Source: Sphingopyxis sp. H115 (GTDB taxonomy: Bacteria; Pseudomonadota; Alphaproteobacteria; Sphingomonadales; Sphingomonadaceae). Taken from it: a stretch of DNA of 64,000 nucleotides. Numbering within the stretch: position 1 is the stretch's first letter; each line of letters starts with the position of its first letter. This document shows, piece by piece, positions 1-8,212 of this stretch. The notes under the pieces are model-generated. The model did not search any database, had not been told where the DNA came from, and saw nothing but the letters and a program-made list of their open reading frames with translations. The position numbers and the translations under genes were made by a program. The stretch spans positions 1-64,000 of the forward strand of contig NZ_LNSA01000011.1 of assembly GCF_001468465.1 (NCBI RefSeq), in the 5' to 3' direction.

Positions 1-116
1 GGAATGACGATTACGCCCTCGCCCGGCGACGCGACGCCGTCGGCGCCGCATGCCGCAAGAATGGAACAGGCCACGCCGCTGAGCATGACCAAACGAATGC
101 GTGCGAAAGCCGCCAT
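1..116 (-). CDS. Putative lipoprotein, N-terminal fragment (runs off left edge)
   Basis: An ATG at 116 on the minus strand opens 38 codons that reach the window edge without a stop. The peptide begins MAAFARIRLVMLSGVACSIL and continues to LAACGADGVASPGEG. A hydrophobic stretch followed by LAAC-G is a lipobox (Cys at residue 23), so the product should be a lipoprotein processed by signal peptidase II. The remaining residues are low in information and the family cannot be named. It is too short within the window to exclude chance, but the lipobox geometry is convincing. Confidence 0.55.
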   Translation of the reverse strand, partial: MAAFARIRLVMLSGVACSILAACGADGVASPGEGVIVI

Positions 117-422
117 GAAAATCTCCGTTCCCGGTGTGCGCCTTCGCGCCCCTGATGAAAAACACGCCGCAGACGAGCAAAGAATCGCTGACTCGCCCCC
201 GGTGATGCCGCCACTAGGGTGATTCGATGACGGTCTGACGCCAGAGCCATGACACTTGCATGACTCTTTCGAGTCGGTTTGGTGACAAGGGCGGCGATCG
301 TGGGCCGCGTCTGTTCGCACCCGCAAAAATAAAAGCGGCGAAGCTCGCTTGCATCACCCCAAAAGCTTTGCTAGGCGCCCGCTCCTACCTGGTGCCGGAC
401 CCGATCCGGACCATCATGATGT
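117..422. other. Intergenic stretch without a recognisable gene
   Basis: About 300 bases between the lipoprotein start and the tRNA. It contains an A-rich patch near 325-340, but I see no ORF with a ribosome binding site, no clear inverted repeat and no convincing paired -35/-10 boxes. It should hold the promoter of the lipoprotein gene (minus) and of the tRNA (plus). Confidence 0.6.
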
Positions 423-509
423 GCGGTCGTGGCGGAACTGGTAGACGCGCAACGTTGAGGTCGTTGTGGCCGAAAGGCCGTGGAAGTTCGAGTCTTCTCG
501 ACCGCACCA
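423..509 (+). tRNA. tRNA-Leu (anticodon GAG)
   Basis: The acceptor stem GCGGTCG (423-429) pairs perfectly with CGACCGC (499-505). Discriminator A is at 506 and an encoded CCA at 507-509. The D-arm contains the GCGGAACTGGTAGACGCGC signature of leucine tRNAs. The anticodon stem CAACG/CGTTG encloses the loop TTGAGGT, giving anticodon GAG at 457-459. A long variable arm with a GGCC-GAAA-GGCC hairpin marks it as class II, and the T-arm carries GTTCGAGTC. It reads CUC and CUU leucine codons. Confidence 0.97.
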
Positions 510-580
510 TCATCGCTCACCCAGGCCGGGACCGGCGCGGGCGTGCATAGCCGGAACATTCAAAGCTCCGAAGGATCGAA

Positions 581-600
581 CGCGGCCCCGATCGGCCGCG
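581..600. terminator. GC-rich hairpin between convergent tRNA-Leu and hemN
   Basis: CGCGGCC (581-587) pairs with GGCCGCG (594-600) around a 6-nt loop. It lies between the 3' end of the tRNA (plus) and the hemN stop (minus), where a transcription terminator is expected. There is no T-run on either side, so intrinsic termination is uncertain and it may simply be a stable hairpin. Confidence 0.3.
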
Positions 601-611
601 CGCGCGAAAGG

Positions 612-1907
612 TCAGATCGCGCCGCGCACGCTGTCGAACTGGGCCGCGACATGGCGCGCATAGGGCAAGCCCTCGTCGCGGATCACCAGATCGCCGGCGT
701 CCCATTCGATGATGCCGCGGCGTTCATAATCGGCGAGAATGGTGCGGACATGCGCCTTGCGCTCCGGGTCGACATGGGTCCGTCCGCGGCACAGAAGGTC
801 GCGGATATTTTTCCCGCGCACCCGCTGCGCCTCGTCGATCGATACGCCGCGCACGGCGGTCAGGCGGCCTTCGCCGACCAGGTCGCGATACGGCCCCGCG
901 CGCTTTTCATTCTGGACGATGAGGTCGGGAAAGCGGCTGATCGCACTTGCCCCGAAGCCGAGGAGGACCGGGGCTTCGTCCTCGGTGAACCCCTGGAAAT
1001 TGCGGCTGACGCGCCCCTCCGCCGCCGCGAGCGCGAGGGGGTCGCCCGGTCGGGCGAAATGATCGAATCCGACGGGAATATAGCCCGCATCGGTCAGACG
1101 CCGGTATCCGTGCGCTGCCTGTTCGAACCGCAGCCGCTGGTCGGGCAGTCCGCTGGCATCGATCCGTCGCTGGCGCGGGATGATGTCGGGCAGGTGCGCA
1201 TAGCCGAACAGCGCGATCCGGCTCGGTTCAAGGCGGATCGTCTCGTCGAGCGTGGCGTCGAGGTCGGCGAGCGACTGGCCGGGCAATCCGTACATCAGGT
1301 CGAAATTGATCGCGTCGATATCGCGGAGGCGCAGCGCCGCGACGACGCGCTCGATATGCGACAGCGGCTGGATCCGGCCGATCGCCTGCTGGACATGCGG
1401 CGCGAAGGTCTGGACGCCGAGGCTGACGCGCGTGACATGCGCCGCGGCGAGCACCAGCGCCCATTCGGCCGAAAAGCCGCGCGGGTCGAGTTCGATCGAC
1501 ACCTCGGGCCGGTGCGCGTCGAACACCGTCAGGATGCGGTCGAGCAGCCGCACCAGTTCGACCGGCGCGATCGCGTTCGGGCTGCCACCGCCGAAGGCGA
1601 TGCGCTGCACGCGTCCGCGCCCGCCCAGCCGTTTCGCGACGAGGGCAATCTCGGCGCGGAGCGCGACGAGATAGTCAGCCAGCCTTTGCTTGCGCCCGGC
1701 CGCCCCGGTGTTGCAACCGCAATACCAGCATATCTGCTCGCAAAAGGGGATATGGACGTAAAGCGAGATCGGCGTCGCCGCCTCGATCGCGTCGAGCGCG
1801 CGCGCATAATCGTCGGCGCCGACGCCGCCGGTAAATTCCATCGCAGTGGGATAGCTGGTGTAACGCGGCACCGGCTTGGCGAGCAGATCGGGGTGATAGG
1901 ACCACAT
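612..1907 (-). CDS. hemN: Oxygen-independent coproporphyrinogen III dehydrogenase (HemN)
   Basis: A radical-SAM enzyme of 431 aa that decarboxylates coproporphyrinogen III to protoporphyrinogen IX without O2, supplying heme in the cytoplasm at low oxygen. The [4Fe-4S]/SAM motif C-x3-C-x2-C is at C56, C60 and C63 within PFCEQICWYCGC. It is preceded by the N-terminal RYTSYPTA signature of true HemN, which separates it from HemW. The next glycine-rich AFGGGSPN segment is the usual SAM contact. Length is close to typical HemN (about 450 aa). It follows the cco cluster on the same strand, fitting heme demand of cbb3 oxidase, and an FNR box lies 35 nt upstream of its ATG. No strong Shine-Dalgarno precedes the ATG. 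Confidence 0.95.
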   Translation of the reverse strand: MWSYHPDLLAKPVPRYTSYPTAMEFTGGVGADDYARALDAIEAATPISLYVHIPFCEQICWYCGCNTGAAGRKQRLADYLVALRAEIALVAKRLGGRGRVQRIAFGGGSPNAIAPVELVRLLDRILTVFDAHRPEVSIELDPRGFSAEWALVLAAAHVTRVSLGVQTFAPHVQQAIGRIQPLSHIERVVAALRLRDIDAINFDLMYGLPGQSLADLDATLDETIRLEPSRIALFGYAHLPDIIPRQRRIDASGLPDQRLRFEQAAHGYRRLTDAGYIPVGFDHFARPGDPLALAAAEGRVSRNFQGFTEDEAPVLLGFGASAISRFPDLIVQNEKRAGPYRDLVGEGRLTAVRGVSIDEAQRVRGKNIRDLLCRGRTHVDPERKAHVRTILADYERRGIIEWDAGDLVIRDEGLPYARHVAAQFDSVRGAI

Positions 1908-1941
1908 AGGGGCCTGCTACCCCCGCGTCCGCGCCCGGTCA

Positions 1942-1955
1942 TTGACCGGGATCAA
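1942..1955. promoter_or_regulatory. FNR/FixK-type box upstream of hemN
   Basis: TTGACCGGGATCAA matches the FNR consensus TTGAT-N4-ATCAA at 9 of 10 informative positions. Its centre (1948.5) is exactly 41.5 nt from the A of the hemN ATG. If it acts as a class II activator site, transcription would begin at the start codon itself. It lies between the small Cys-rich gene and hemN, indicating that hemN has its own oxygen-responsive promoter. Confidence 0.8.
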
Positions 1956-1965
1956 CGCAGGCGCA

Positions 1966-2196
1966 TCAACAGCAGCGCTTTTTGAGGCCGTCCGATTTGC
2001 TCCGCCGGTCGGTGACGGCATGGCACGCCTTGGCGCAGTCGCGGCGCTGATCGGGGTCGGCGGGATCGCCCGGAACGATCATCCGGTGCGCCGCGCCGCC
2101 GCACGACGGCAAGGTCAGGATGTGCGCCTCGACCGCGATCGGCGGCTGCATGAGCGCGGCCGCGCCCATCGCGAGAAAGATGTTGCGGACGTTCAT
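1966..2196 (-). CDS. Small exported Cys-rich protein at the end of the cco operon
   Basis: A 76-aa product of unknown function. The N-terminus NIFLAMGAAALMQPPIAVEA looks like a Sec signal peptide with a cut near residue 23. The mature part has five cysteines: one in LPSCGG, a CAKAC pair followed by His (CAKACH), and a terminal Cys-Cys. The start codon overlaps the ccoS stop (ATGA), so it is translationally coupled to the cytochrome oxidase assembly genes. Cys/His content and position suggest a role in metal (copper) or heme handling in the periplasm; that is inference from context only. The CxxxCH arrangement is not a canonical CxxCH heme site. Confidence 0.7.
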   Translation of the reverse strand: MNVRNIFLAMGAAALMQPPIAVEAHILTLPSCGGAAHRMIVPGDPADPDQRRDCAKACHAVTDRRSKSDGLKKRCC

Positions 2197-2345
2197 ACCG
2201 ACTCTTCTTCCTCCTCGACGAAGATACGCAGCGCGGCACCGTCGAGGTCGTCGAACTGCCCCTTGCGGAGCGACCAGAAAAAGGCGGCGAGACCGAGCAG
2301 CCCCAGGCCAAGCGCGATCGGGATGAGGAAGGCCAGCCCGTTCAC
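2193..2345 (-). CDS. ccoS: Cbb3 oxidase maturation protein CcoS
   Basis: A 50-aa single-pass membrane protein starting at a GTG that overlaps the ccoI stop (GTGA). It begins MNGLAFLIPIALGLGLLGLA, has one hydrophobic span, then WSLRKGQFDDLDGAA, which is the CcoS hallmark after the membrane segment. It ends in an acidic EEEE tail. CcoS is needed for cofactor insertion into cbb3 oxidase, together with CcoI. Its length is normal for the family. Confidence 0.9.
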   Translation of the reverse strand: MNGLAFLIPIALGLGLLGLAAFFWSLRKGQFDDLDGAALRIFVEEEEESV

Positions 2346-4456
2346 CGGATCGCCCCCTTCAATCGCAGCGCGTTGCCGACGACGATCAGCGACGATCCCG
2401 ACATGGCGATCGCGGCGACGAGCGGCGTGACAAGCCCCATGAAGGCAAGCGGCACCGCCACGGCATTATAGCCGATGGCGAGGAGGAAATTCTGCCGCAC
2501 CACCGCCTGCGTCCGCCGCGCCATTTGCACTGCCTGCACCACCGGCATCATCCGGTCGCCGAGGAAGATGCAGTCGGCGGCATTCTTGCCGACGTCGCTC
2601 GCCGATCCCGGCGCGATCGACGCATGACCTGCGGCGAGCGCAGGGCCGTCGTTGAGGCCGTCGCCGATCATCAGCACCTTGCGGCCGAGTCCGGCCTGAC
2701 GTTCGATCGCGTCCAGCTTGTCCTGAGGGCTCATTCCCGTTTGCGCGGTCAGGCCGAGCTGGCGTGCCACCGGCGCGACGGCTTCGGCGCGGTCGCCCGA
2801 CAGGATCATCGCCTCGACGCCTTGGCGCGCCAGCGTGCCGATCGCCTCGGCGGCGTCGGGCCGCAGCCGGTCGGCGAAGCGGATCGTCGCGACCGACTTG
2901 CCATCGACTGACAGCTCGGTCGCGAGCGCGTCGCCCAGCTCGCCACGCTGTGGCCGCCCGAGTGTGACGATGCCCCCCGCCCATTGCGCCTCGATCCCGA
3001 AGCCCGGCGTCTCCGTTACCGACGTCACCTCGGCGGGACGCACGTCATAACGCTGTAGTCCGCGCGTCAAGGCCTCGCTCAACGGGTGTCGGCTGGCTTG
3101 CGACAACGCGAGAATCAACGATTTCGCGCGGGTGTCGAGCCGGTCGAGGCCGATGGCCTCGGGGCGCCCGAGCGTCAGCGTGCCGGTCTTGTCGACGAAC
3201 GCAAGATCGACTTCGGCCAGCCGTTCGAGCGCCGAGCCATCCTTGACGAGTACGCCCGCGCGCATCAGCGCGCCCGCCGCGACGATCTGCGCCGCGGGCA
3301 CCGCAAGGCCGAGCGCACAGGGACAGGTGATGATGAGCACGGCGGCGGCGATCAGCAGACTATCGTGCCAGCCCGCTCCCGCGACCAGCCAGCCAGCAAA
3401 TGCCATCAGCGCAAGGCAATGGACCGCCGGCGCATAAAGCCGCGCCGCGCGGTCGGCGATGCGGACATAGCGCGATTTGCCCTGCGCCGCCTCGCCCATC
3501 AGCCGGGCGATGTCGGCAATCGCAGTGTCGGCGCCCGCCGCCGTCACGCGCACGCGGATCGGCGCTTCAAGATTCAACGTGCCGGCATGGACGCTGTCGT
3601 CGGGCTGGGCCGGCTGCGGCGCGCTTTCGCCCGTGAGCAGCGACAGGTCGAGCTGGCTCGCCCCGCCGACCACAACACCGTCGGCCGCCAGTCGCTCGCC
3701 CGCCGCGACGAGCATCACCATGCCGGGTTCGAGCGCGGTCGCGTCGACCCAGCGCCCGCGGCCATCGTCGCCGAGTACCGTCGCGCCGCTTCCCATGTTA
3801 CGCAGCAACGCCGTCACGCCGCCGCGCGCGCGGTCGCGCATCACGCTGTCGAGCCAGCGGCCGCAAAGCAGGAAAAAGAGCAGCATCGTCGCGCCGTCGA
3901 AATAGGCGTGCGCGCCGCCGGTCGCGGTCTCGTACAGGCTGATCGCGCAGACGAGCGCGACGCCGATGCTGATCGGCACGTCCATATTGGTACGGCCGTG
4001 ACGTAGCGCCCGCCACGCCGAGCGGAAGAAGGGCCGCCCGGCATAGGCGACGGTCGGCAGTGCGATCGCCGCCGAGAGCCAGTGAAACAGGTCGCGCGTT
4101 GCCCCCGCCGCGCCCGACCAGACCGATACGGACAGCAGCATGATGTTCATCATCGCAAAACCCGATACCGCGACGGCGCGCAGCAGTTCGCGGCTCGTTT
4201 CGGCTTCGGCATCGGCTTCGCCGGGGCCGTTCCCGATCGGATGCGCCTCGAACCCCAGGGTCGAAAAAGCGCCGATCAGGTCGGGCATGTCGGTGTCGGG
4301 CATATAGGATAAATGCACCCGCTTTTCGGTAAAATTGACGCGCGCCGCAGCGATGCGCTTGTCGCGCACCAGCCCCTGTTCCAGCTTGGCGATACAACCG
4401 GCACAGCGGATGTCGGGCACCGCAAAGTCGCGTTCGACGAGAGCGGCGGCGCTCAT
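2342..4456 (-). CDS. ccoI: Copper-exporting P1B-type ATPase for cbb3 oxidase assembly (CcoI)
   Basis: A 704-aa heavy-metal P-type ATPase. The N-terminal metal-binding domain has C18-x2-C21 (RCAGC). The membrane channel carries the Cu+ motif TCPCALG, the phosphorylation site is DKTGT, and the hinge is GDGLND. It moves copper across the inner membrane for delivery to CcoN. The start chosen is the ATG at 4456, which overlaps the ccoH stop (ATGA) and gives the normal MBD-first architecture. The frame is open further upstream, but that extension crosses ccoH and has no family similarity that I can see. Confidence 0.95.
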   Translation of the reverse strand: MSAAALVERDFAVPDIRCAGCIAKLEQGLVRDKRIAAARVNFTEKRVHLSYMPDTDMPDLIGAFSTLGFEAHPIGNGPGEADAEAETSRELLRAVAVSGFAMMNIMLLSVSVWSGAAGATRDLFHWLSAAIALPTVAYAGRPFFRSAWRALRHGRTNMDVPISIGVALVCAISLYETATGGAHAYFDGATMLLFFLLCGRWLDSVMRDRARGGVTALLRNMGSGATVLGDDGRGRWVDATALEPGMVMLVAAGERLAADGVVVGGASQLDLSLLTGESAPQPAQPDDSVHAGTLNLEAPIRVRVTAAGADTAIADIARLMGEAAQGKSRYVRIADRAARLYAPAVHCLALMAFAGWLVAGAGWHDSLLIAAAVLIITCPCALGLAVPAAQIVAAGALMRAGVLVKDGSALERLAEVDLAFVDKTGTLTLGRPEAIGLDRLDTRAKSLILALSQASRHPLSEALTRGLQRYDVRPAEVTSVTETPGFGIEAQWAGGIVTLGRPQRGELGDALATELSVDGKSVATIRFADRLRPDAAEAIGTLARQGVEAMILSGDRAEAVAPVARQLGLTAQTGMSPQDKLDAIERQAGLGRKVLMIGDGLNDGPALAAGHASIAPGSASDVGKNAADCIFLGDRMMPVVQAVQMARRTQAVVRQNFLLAIGYNAVAVPLAFMGLVTPLVAAIAMSGSSLIVVGNALRLKGAIR

Positions 4457-4923
4457 TGCAGATCCTCGCGATAGCGGGCTTCGTCGGCGCCGTGCCGCAC
4501 GATGAGGTCGAGCCGCCAGCGCCCCACCGCCAGCGGCTCGACCGAGCGCAGCACGCCGCCCGCCGCCGGCTCGAAATCGAGCGCGACGGGCGTGGTGCGC
4601 CCAACGGGGTGATTGACGGTCGCGGAGGCCCGAACCCCCTCCAGCGACCGGCCCTCCTTGCGGATCGTCAGCAGGACATGCCGGCCCGCGTCGAGCGTGA
4701 CCCCCGTATCCCATCCCAGCCGGGCCTGTGCGTCGGCGCGTTCGAGCCACCGGTTGTAATTCTGGCTCGCGACATAGCTGTTCTCGACCACCTTGCCGCC
4801 GAAGGTCGACATGGCGAACCGCGCCATGGTGACGTTGACCGCGATCACGACCGCAAAGAAGGCGACGAGGACCCCCGTCATATGTCGGCCGGTGAAACGC
4901 CGGGGTGTCGGTGTGTCGGTCAT
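4453..4923 (-). CDS. ccoH: Cbb3 oxidase assembly protein CcoH (FixH family)
   Basis: A 156-aa protein with one N-terminal membrane span (about residues 16-33) followed by NSYVASQNYNRWLERADAQ, the recognisable FixH region, and a periplasmic domain ending REDLQ. CcoH is a small membrane protein associated with CcoP during cbb3 assembly. Both ends overlap neighbours by ATGA (ccoG upstream, ccoI downstream), so the whole block is translationally coupled. Confidence 0.92.
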   Translation of the reverse strand: MTDTPTPRRFTGRHMTGVLVAFFAVVIAVNVTMARFAMSTFGGKVVENSYVASQNYNRWLERADAQARLGWDTGVTLDAGRHVLLTIRKEGRSLEGVRASATVNHPVGRTTPVALDFEPAAGGVLRSVEPLAVGRWRLDLIVRHGADEARYREDLQ

Positions 4924-6377
4924 TGTCCTGTCTCCGGTCGGTCGAACTGGATGGTGTCGCTGTCGCCGCGCGGATCGCCGTCGAGCCCGCGCGTGGCGAT
5001 CGTGAAATCCTGCCGCGCCGGGCCGGTGCCGGGCGCCGCGATGAAGAGCTTGACGCTCTTGACGCTGTCAGGGGGCAGCGCCACCTCGATCCGCTGTGCG
5101 GCATTTTCGCGCGTGCCGGCATTCGTCCACAGCACCGCGCCGGGAAGCCCGCTGACCGTGACCGCGACCCGGCGCGGCCGCGTTTCCATGTTGCGCAGCT
5201 TCAGCGTGTAATTGTTGCGGATCTGGCCGTCGGAGAGCTGGACGTAGAGCGGGCTGCGATCGTGCTGGACCGCAAGGTCGAGCCGCGTGCGCTGGCCGAG
5301 CGAAAAGAGCATCGCCGCGCCGATGGCGCTCCAGACGCCGAAATAGAGCAAGGTGCGCGGCCGCAGCAGCGTCTTGCGGATCGGCCGCCCCGCGCCGCCC
5401 GCCTTTTCGCTCGCCGCATCGTCGAGCGTGCAATAGTCGATGAGGCCGCGCGGCCGCCCGACCTGCGCCATCACCCCGTCGCACGCATCGATGCAGAGCG
5501 CGCAGGTGATGCAGCCGATCTGCGGCCCTTCGCGAATGTCGATCCCGGTCGGGCAGACCGCGACGCACTGGTTGCAGTCGATGCAGTCGCCGAAGGCGCC
5601 GGGATGCGCCTGTGCCTTCTTGACGCTGCCGCGCGGTTCGCCGCGCCAGTCCTTATACGTTACCAGCAGCGATTTTTCGTCCATCATCGCGGTCTGGATG
5701 CGCGGCCAGGGGCACATGTATATGCACACCTGTTCGCGCATGAAGCCGCCGAGGATGAACGTCGTCGCGGTGAGGACGGCGACGGTGCCATAGGCGATCG
5801 GCGCCGCCTGCCCGGTCCAAAAATCCACCGTCAGCGTCGGCGCGTCGGCGAAATACATGATCCACGCGCCGCCGGTCCAGAAAGCGATGACGAGGTAGAT
5901 CAGATATTTGATCGTCCGCTTGGACAGCTTTTCGAAGGTCCACGGGCCGTTCGCGAGCCGCACCTGCGCGTTGCGATCACCGTCGACCAGCCGGTCGACA
6001 TGCTGGAACAGGTCGGTCCACACGGTCTGCGGACAGGCATAGCCGCACCAGGCGCGGCCCACCGCGCTGGTGACGAGGAACAGCCCGATTCCGGCCATGA
6101 TGAGCAGGCCCGCCACATAGTAAAATTCATGCGGCCAGATTTCGATCTGGAACATGTAGAAGCGCCGGTTCGCCAGATCGACGAGCACCGCCTGGTCGGG
6201 CGCATGCGGACCGCGATCCCAGCGGATCCACGGCGTCGCATAATAGATTGCGAGCGCCACCGCCATGATCGCCCATTTGAAGCGGCGGAAAGGGCCGTTC
6301 ACCGCCTTCGGGAAAACGCCCTTCCGCGCTTCGTAGAGCGGCGCCGGCTGGCCGGAGAGGTCCTCAGGGCTGGCCAT
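4920..6377 (-). CDS. ccoG: Cytochrome c oxidase accessory ferredoxin-like protein CcoG
   Basis: A 485-aa polytopic iron-sulfur protein of the CcoG/RdxA/FixG family, implicated in copper reduction for cbb3 assembly. A YACPQTVW motif lies in the membrane region. Two adjacent 4Fe-4S sites are visible, CIDCNQCVAVCP and CITCALCIDAC, and the C-terminal part is the periplasmic Ig-like domain. I place the start at ATG 6377, preceded by AGGGAG, which overlaps the ccoP end by 14 nt. The frame is open to 6440, but that part would lie deep inside ccoP. Confidence 0.93.
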   Translation of the reverse strand: MASPEDLSGQPAPLYEARKGVFPKAVNGPFRRFKWAIMAVALAIYYATPWIRWDRGPHAPDQAVLVDLANRRFYMFQIEIWPHEFYYVAGLLIMAGIGLFLVTSAVGRAWCGYACPQTVWTDLFQHVDRLVDGDRNAQVRLANGPWTFEKLSKRTIKYLIYLVIAFWTGGAWIMYFADAPTLTVDFWTGQAAPIAYGTVAVLTATTFILGGFMREQVCIYMCPWPRIQTAMMDEKSLLVTYKDWRGEPRGSVKKAQAHPGAFGDCIDCNQCVAVCPTGIDIREGPQIGCITCALCIDACDGVMAQVGRPRGLIDYCTLDDAASEKAGGAGRPIRKTLLRPRTLLYFGVWSAIGAAMLFSLGQRTRLDLAVQHDRSPLYVQLSDGQIRNNYTLKLRNMETRPRRVAVTVSGLPGAVLWTNAGTRENAAQRIEVALPPDSVKSVKLFIAAPGTGPARQDFTIATRGLDGDPRGDSDTIQFDRPETGQ

Positions 6378-7287
6378 CGGCTCCCTGCCCTTCGCCGACG
6401 GGCGCCAGCCCCTTTTCGCCGCCGCCCAGCGAATAGACATAGGCCGACAGCATCTTGATCGTCACGGGATCAAGCCGGTTGTTCCAGCGCGGCATCACCC
6501 CGTTGCGCGGCTGGTTGACCGTCGCGGTCAGGCTGTCGCGATCGCCGCCATACAGCCAGATCGCGTCGGTCAGTTTCGGCGCGCCGAACTGGCGCCCGCC
6601 CTCGCCGCCCGCGCCATGGCAGACCGCGCAATTGTCGGCAAACAGCGTCGCGCCGCGCGTGGATGATGCGCTGGCCTTTTCCTGCCGGCTGATCGTACGG
6701 ACGAAGCTGACGACGTCGCCGACCTGTGCCGCATCGAGAATGCCGTCGCGGCCGAAGGCGGGCATCAGGCTGGTGCGCGTATCCTTGTGATCGGGGTTCC
6801 GGATGCCGTGCGTCACCGTATATTCGATGCTCGCAAGATCGCCGCCCCACAGCCAGTCGTCGTCGGTCAGGCTGGGGTAGAGATTTTTCACCCCCGCGCC
6901 GCCCGCACCGTGGCACTGGACGCAATGGACGCGAAACGCCGCGCCGCCGCCCTGCACCGCCGCCTGCATCAATTCGGGTTTCGCCGGCAGGTCGGCGAGC
7001 GCAGTCGCGGCGATCGCGTTCATCGTCGGCGCGCGGCGCTTGGCATCGGCCGCCATTTCCTTTGCAAGGTCGCCGCGGCTCGACCAGCCGAGCACGCCCT
7101 CGGTCGCGCGGTTCACCATCGGCCACGCCGGATAGAGCACGACATAGGCCAGCCCCCAGACGATCGTCGCGTAGAAAGTCCAGAGCCACCAGCGCGGCAA
7201 CGGCGTGTTGAGCTCCTCGATCCCGTCCCATTCGTGACCGACCGTGCTCGTCCCCGTGGCTTCGTCGATACGCTTGTGCTCAGCCAT
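6364..7287 (-). CDS. ccoP: Cbb3-type cytochrome c oxidase diheme subunit CcoP
   Basis: 307 aa. One membrane span at about 33-55 (WWLWTFYATIVWGLAYVVLY), then two cytochrome c domains with CxxCH sites at 122-126 (CVQCH) and 220-224 (CAVCH). This is the diheme subunit that receives electrons from soluble or membrane cytochrome c and passes them to CcoO/CcoN. Axial-ligand Met candidates follow each site (SLMPAFG, GVMPRW). It overlaps ccoQ by 8 nt. Confidence 0.96.
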   Translation of the reverse strand: MAEHKRIDEATGTSTVGHEWDGIEELNTPLPRWWLWTFYATIVWGLAYVVLYPAWPMVNRATEGVLGWSSRGDLAKEMAADAKRRAPTMNAIAATALADLPAKPELMQAAVQGGGAAFRVHCVQCHGAGGAGVKNLYPSLTDDDWLWGGDLASIEYTVTHGIRNPDHKDTRTSLMPAFGRDGILDAAQVGDVVSFVRTISRQEKASASSTRGATLFADNCAVCHGAGGEGGRQFGAPKLTDAIWLYGGDRDSLTATVNQPRNGVMPRWNNRLDPVTIKMLSAYVYSLGGGEKGLAPVGEGQGADGQP

Positions 7288-7438
7288 GCTCGTCGTCCTT
7301 GAAGATCATGTTCGCGGCCTCTTCGTTGCGCGCGCGGGCGCTTGGCCGGAACGGCCAGGCGATGAGGGTGAGGAACAGCAGCGCCATGGCGAGCAGGCCC
7401 CAACTGTCGGCGAAGTGGCGCAGCGCGTCGTAGCTCAT
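7280..7438 (-). CDS. ccoQ: Cbb3 oxidase small subunit CcoQ
   Basis: 52 aa, beginning [20 protein letters not shown] and continuing through a single membrane span to [10 protein letters not shown] and a short acidic tail. This is the typical CcoQ/FixQ layout (the [13 protein letters not shown] opening is characteristic), a small subunit that stabilises the CcoP-CcoNO interaction. The ATG at 7438 overlaps the ccoO stop (ATGA) and the stop overlaps the ccoP start. Confidence 0.92.
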   Translation of the reverse strand: MSYDALRHFADSWGLLAMALLFLTLIAWPFRPSARARNEEAANMIFKDDEHG

Positions 7439-8199
7439 CGCGCCGCCTCCGTTTCGCCCGGACGTTCCTGCGGCGCCGCCTTTTCGACATCGACCAGCGT
7501 GCCGAGCATCTGGAGATAGGCGACCAGCGCATCCATTTCGGTCACGCGCGACGGGTCGCCGTCGAAATCGCGGACCTGCGCCTTCGGATAGCGGTTCTGG
7601 AGGTCGCCCGCCCCGGCATCGGGATCGGCCTGCGCCCGGATATCGTCGTTCGCCTTTTCGATATCGGCCTTCGTATAGGGCACGCCGACGCGATAGAGCG
7701 CGGTCAGATGGTTCGCCATGTCGCCGGTGTCGAGGTCGCGCTCCGCCAGGAAAGCATAAGGCGGCATGATCGATTCGGGCACGACGCTGCGTGGGTCGAT
7801 CAGATGCGCCTTATGCCATTCGTCCGAGTAGCGGCCGCCGACGCGCGCAAGGTCGGGGCCGGTACGCTTCGACCCCCATTGGAACGGATGATCGTACATG
7901 CTCTCGGCCGCGAGGCTGTAATGGCCGTAACGTTCGACCTCGTCGCGGAACGGACGGATCATCTGGCTGTGACAGGTGTAGCAGCCCTCGCGCATATAGA
8001 TGTTGCGGCCCGCGAGCTCGAGCGGGGTATAGGGCCGCATCCCCTCGACCTTCTCGACCGTATTGTCGATCCAGAACAGCGGCGCGATCTCGACGATGCC
8101 GCCGATGGTCACGGTGAGCAGCGCGAGCGCGCCGAGCAGCGTCACATTGCGTTCGACCTTCTTGTGGCTGAAGCCCTTTTCGGCGGGTTTGGTGGCCAT
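7435..8199 (-). CDS. ccoO: Cbb3-type cytochrome c oxidase monoheme subunit CcoO
   Basis: 254 aa. An N-terminal membrane anchor (about 20-42) is followed by the heme c site CYTCH at 73-77 in [15 protein letters not shown], the diagnostic CcoO/FixO sequence. [11 protein letters not shown] and IMPPYAFL are further family landmarks, the latter containing the axial Met. It starts 13 nt after the ccoN stop, with AGGAGCC upstream. Confidence 0.97.
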   Translation of the reverse strand: MATKPAEKGFSHKKVERNVTLLGALALLTVTIGGIVEIAPLFWIDNTVEKVEGMRPYTPLELAGRNIYMREGCYTCHSQMIRPFRDEVERYGHYSLAAESMYDHPFQWGSKRTGPDLARVGGRYSDEWHKAHLIDPRSVVPESIMPPYAFLAERDLDTGDMANHLTALYRVGVPYTKADIEKANDDIRAQADPDAGAGDLQNRYPKAQVRDFDGDPSRVTEMDALVAYLQMLGTLVDVEKAAPQERPGETEAAR

Positions 8200-8212
8200 G
8201 GTCGCAGGCTCC

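Noticed and set aside
480..1985. Long plus-strand open frame of about 500 codons opposite hemN
   Set aside because: It is antisense to an unmistakable HemN with intact radical-SAM motif, and its translation is Arg/Ala/Asp-rich without any family pattern, as expected for high-GC shadows.
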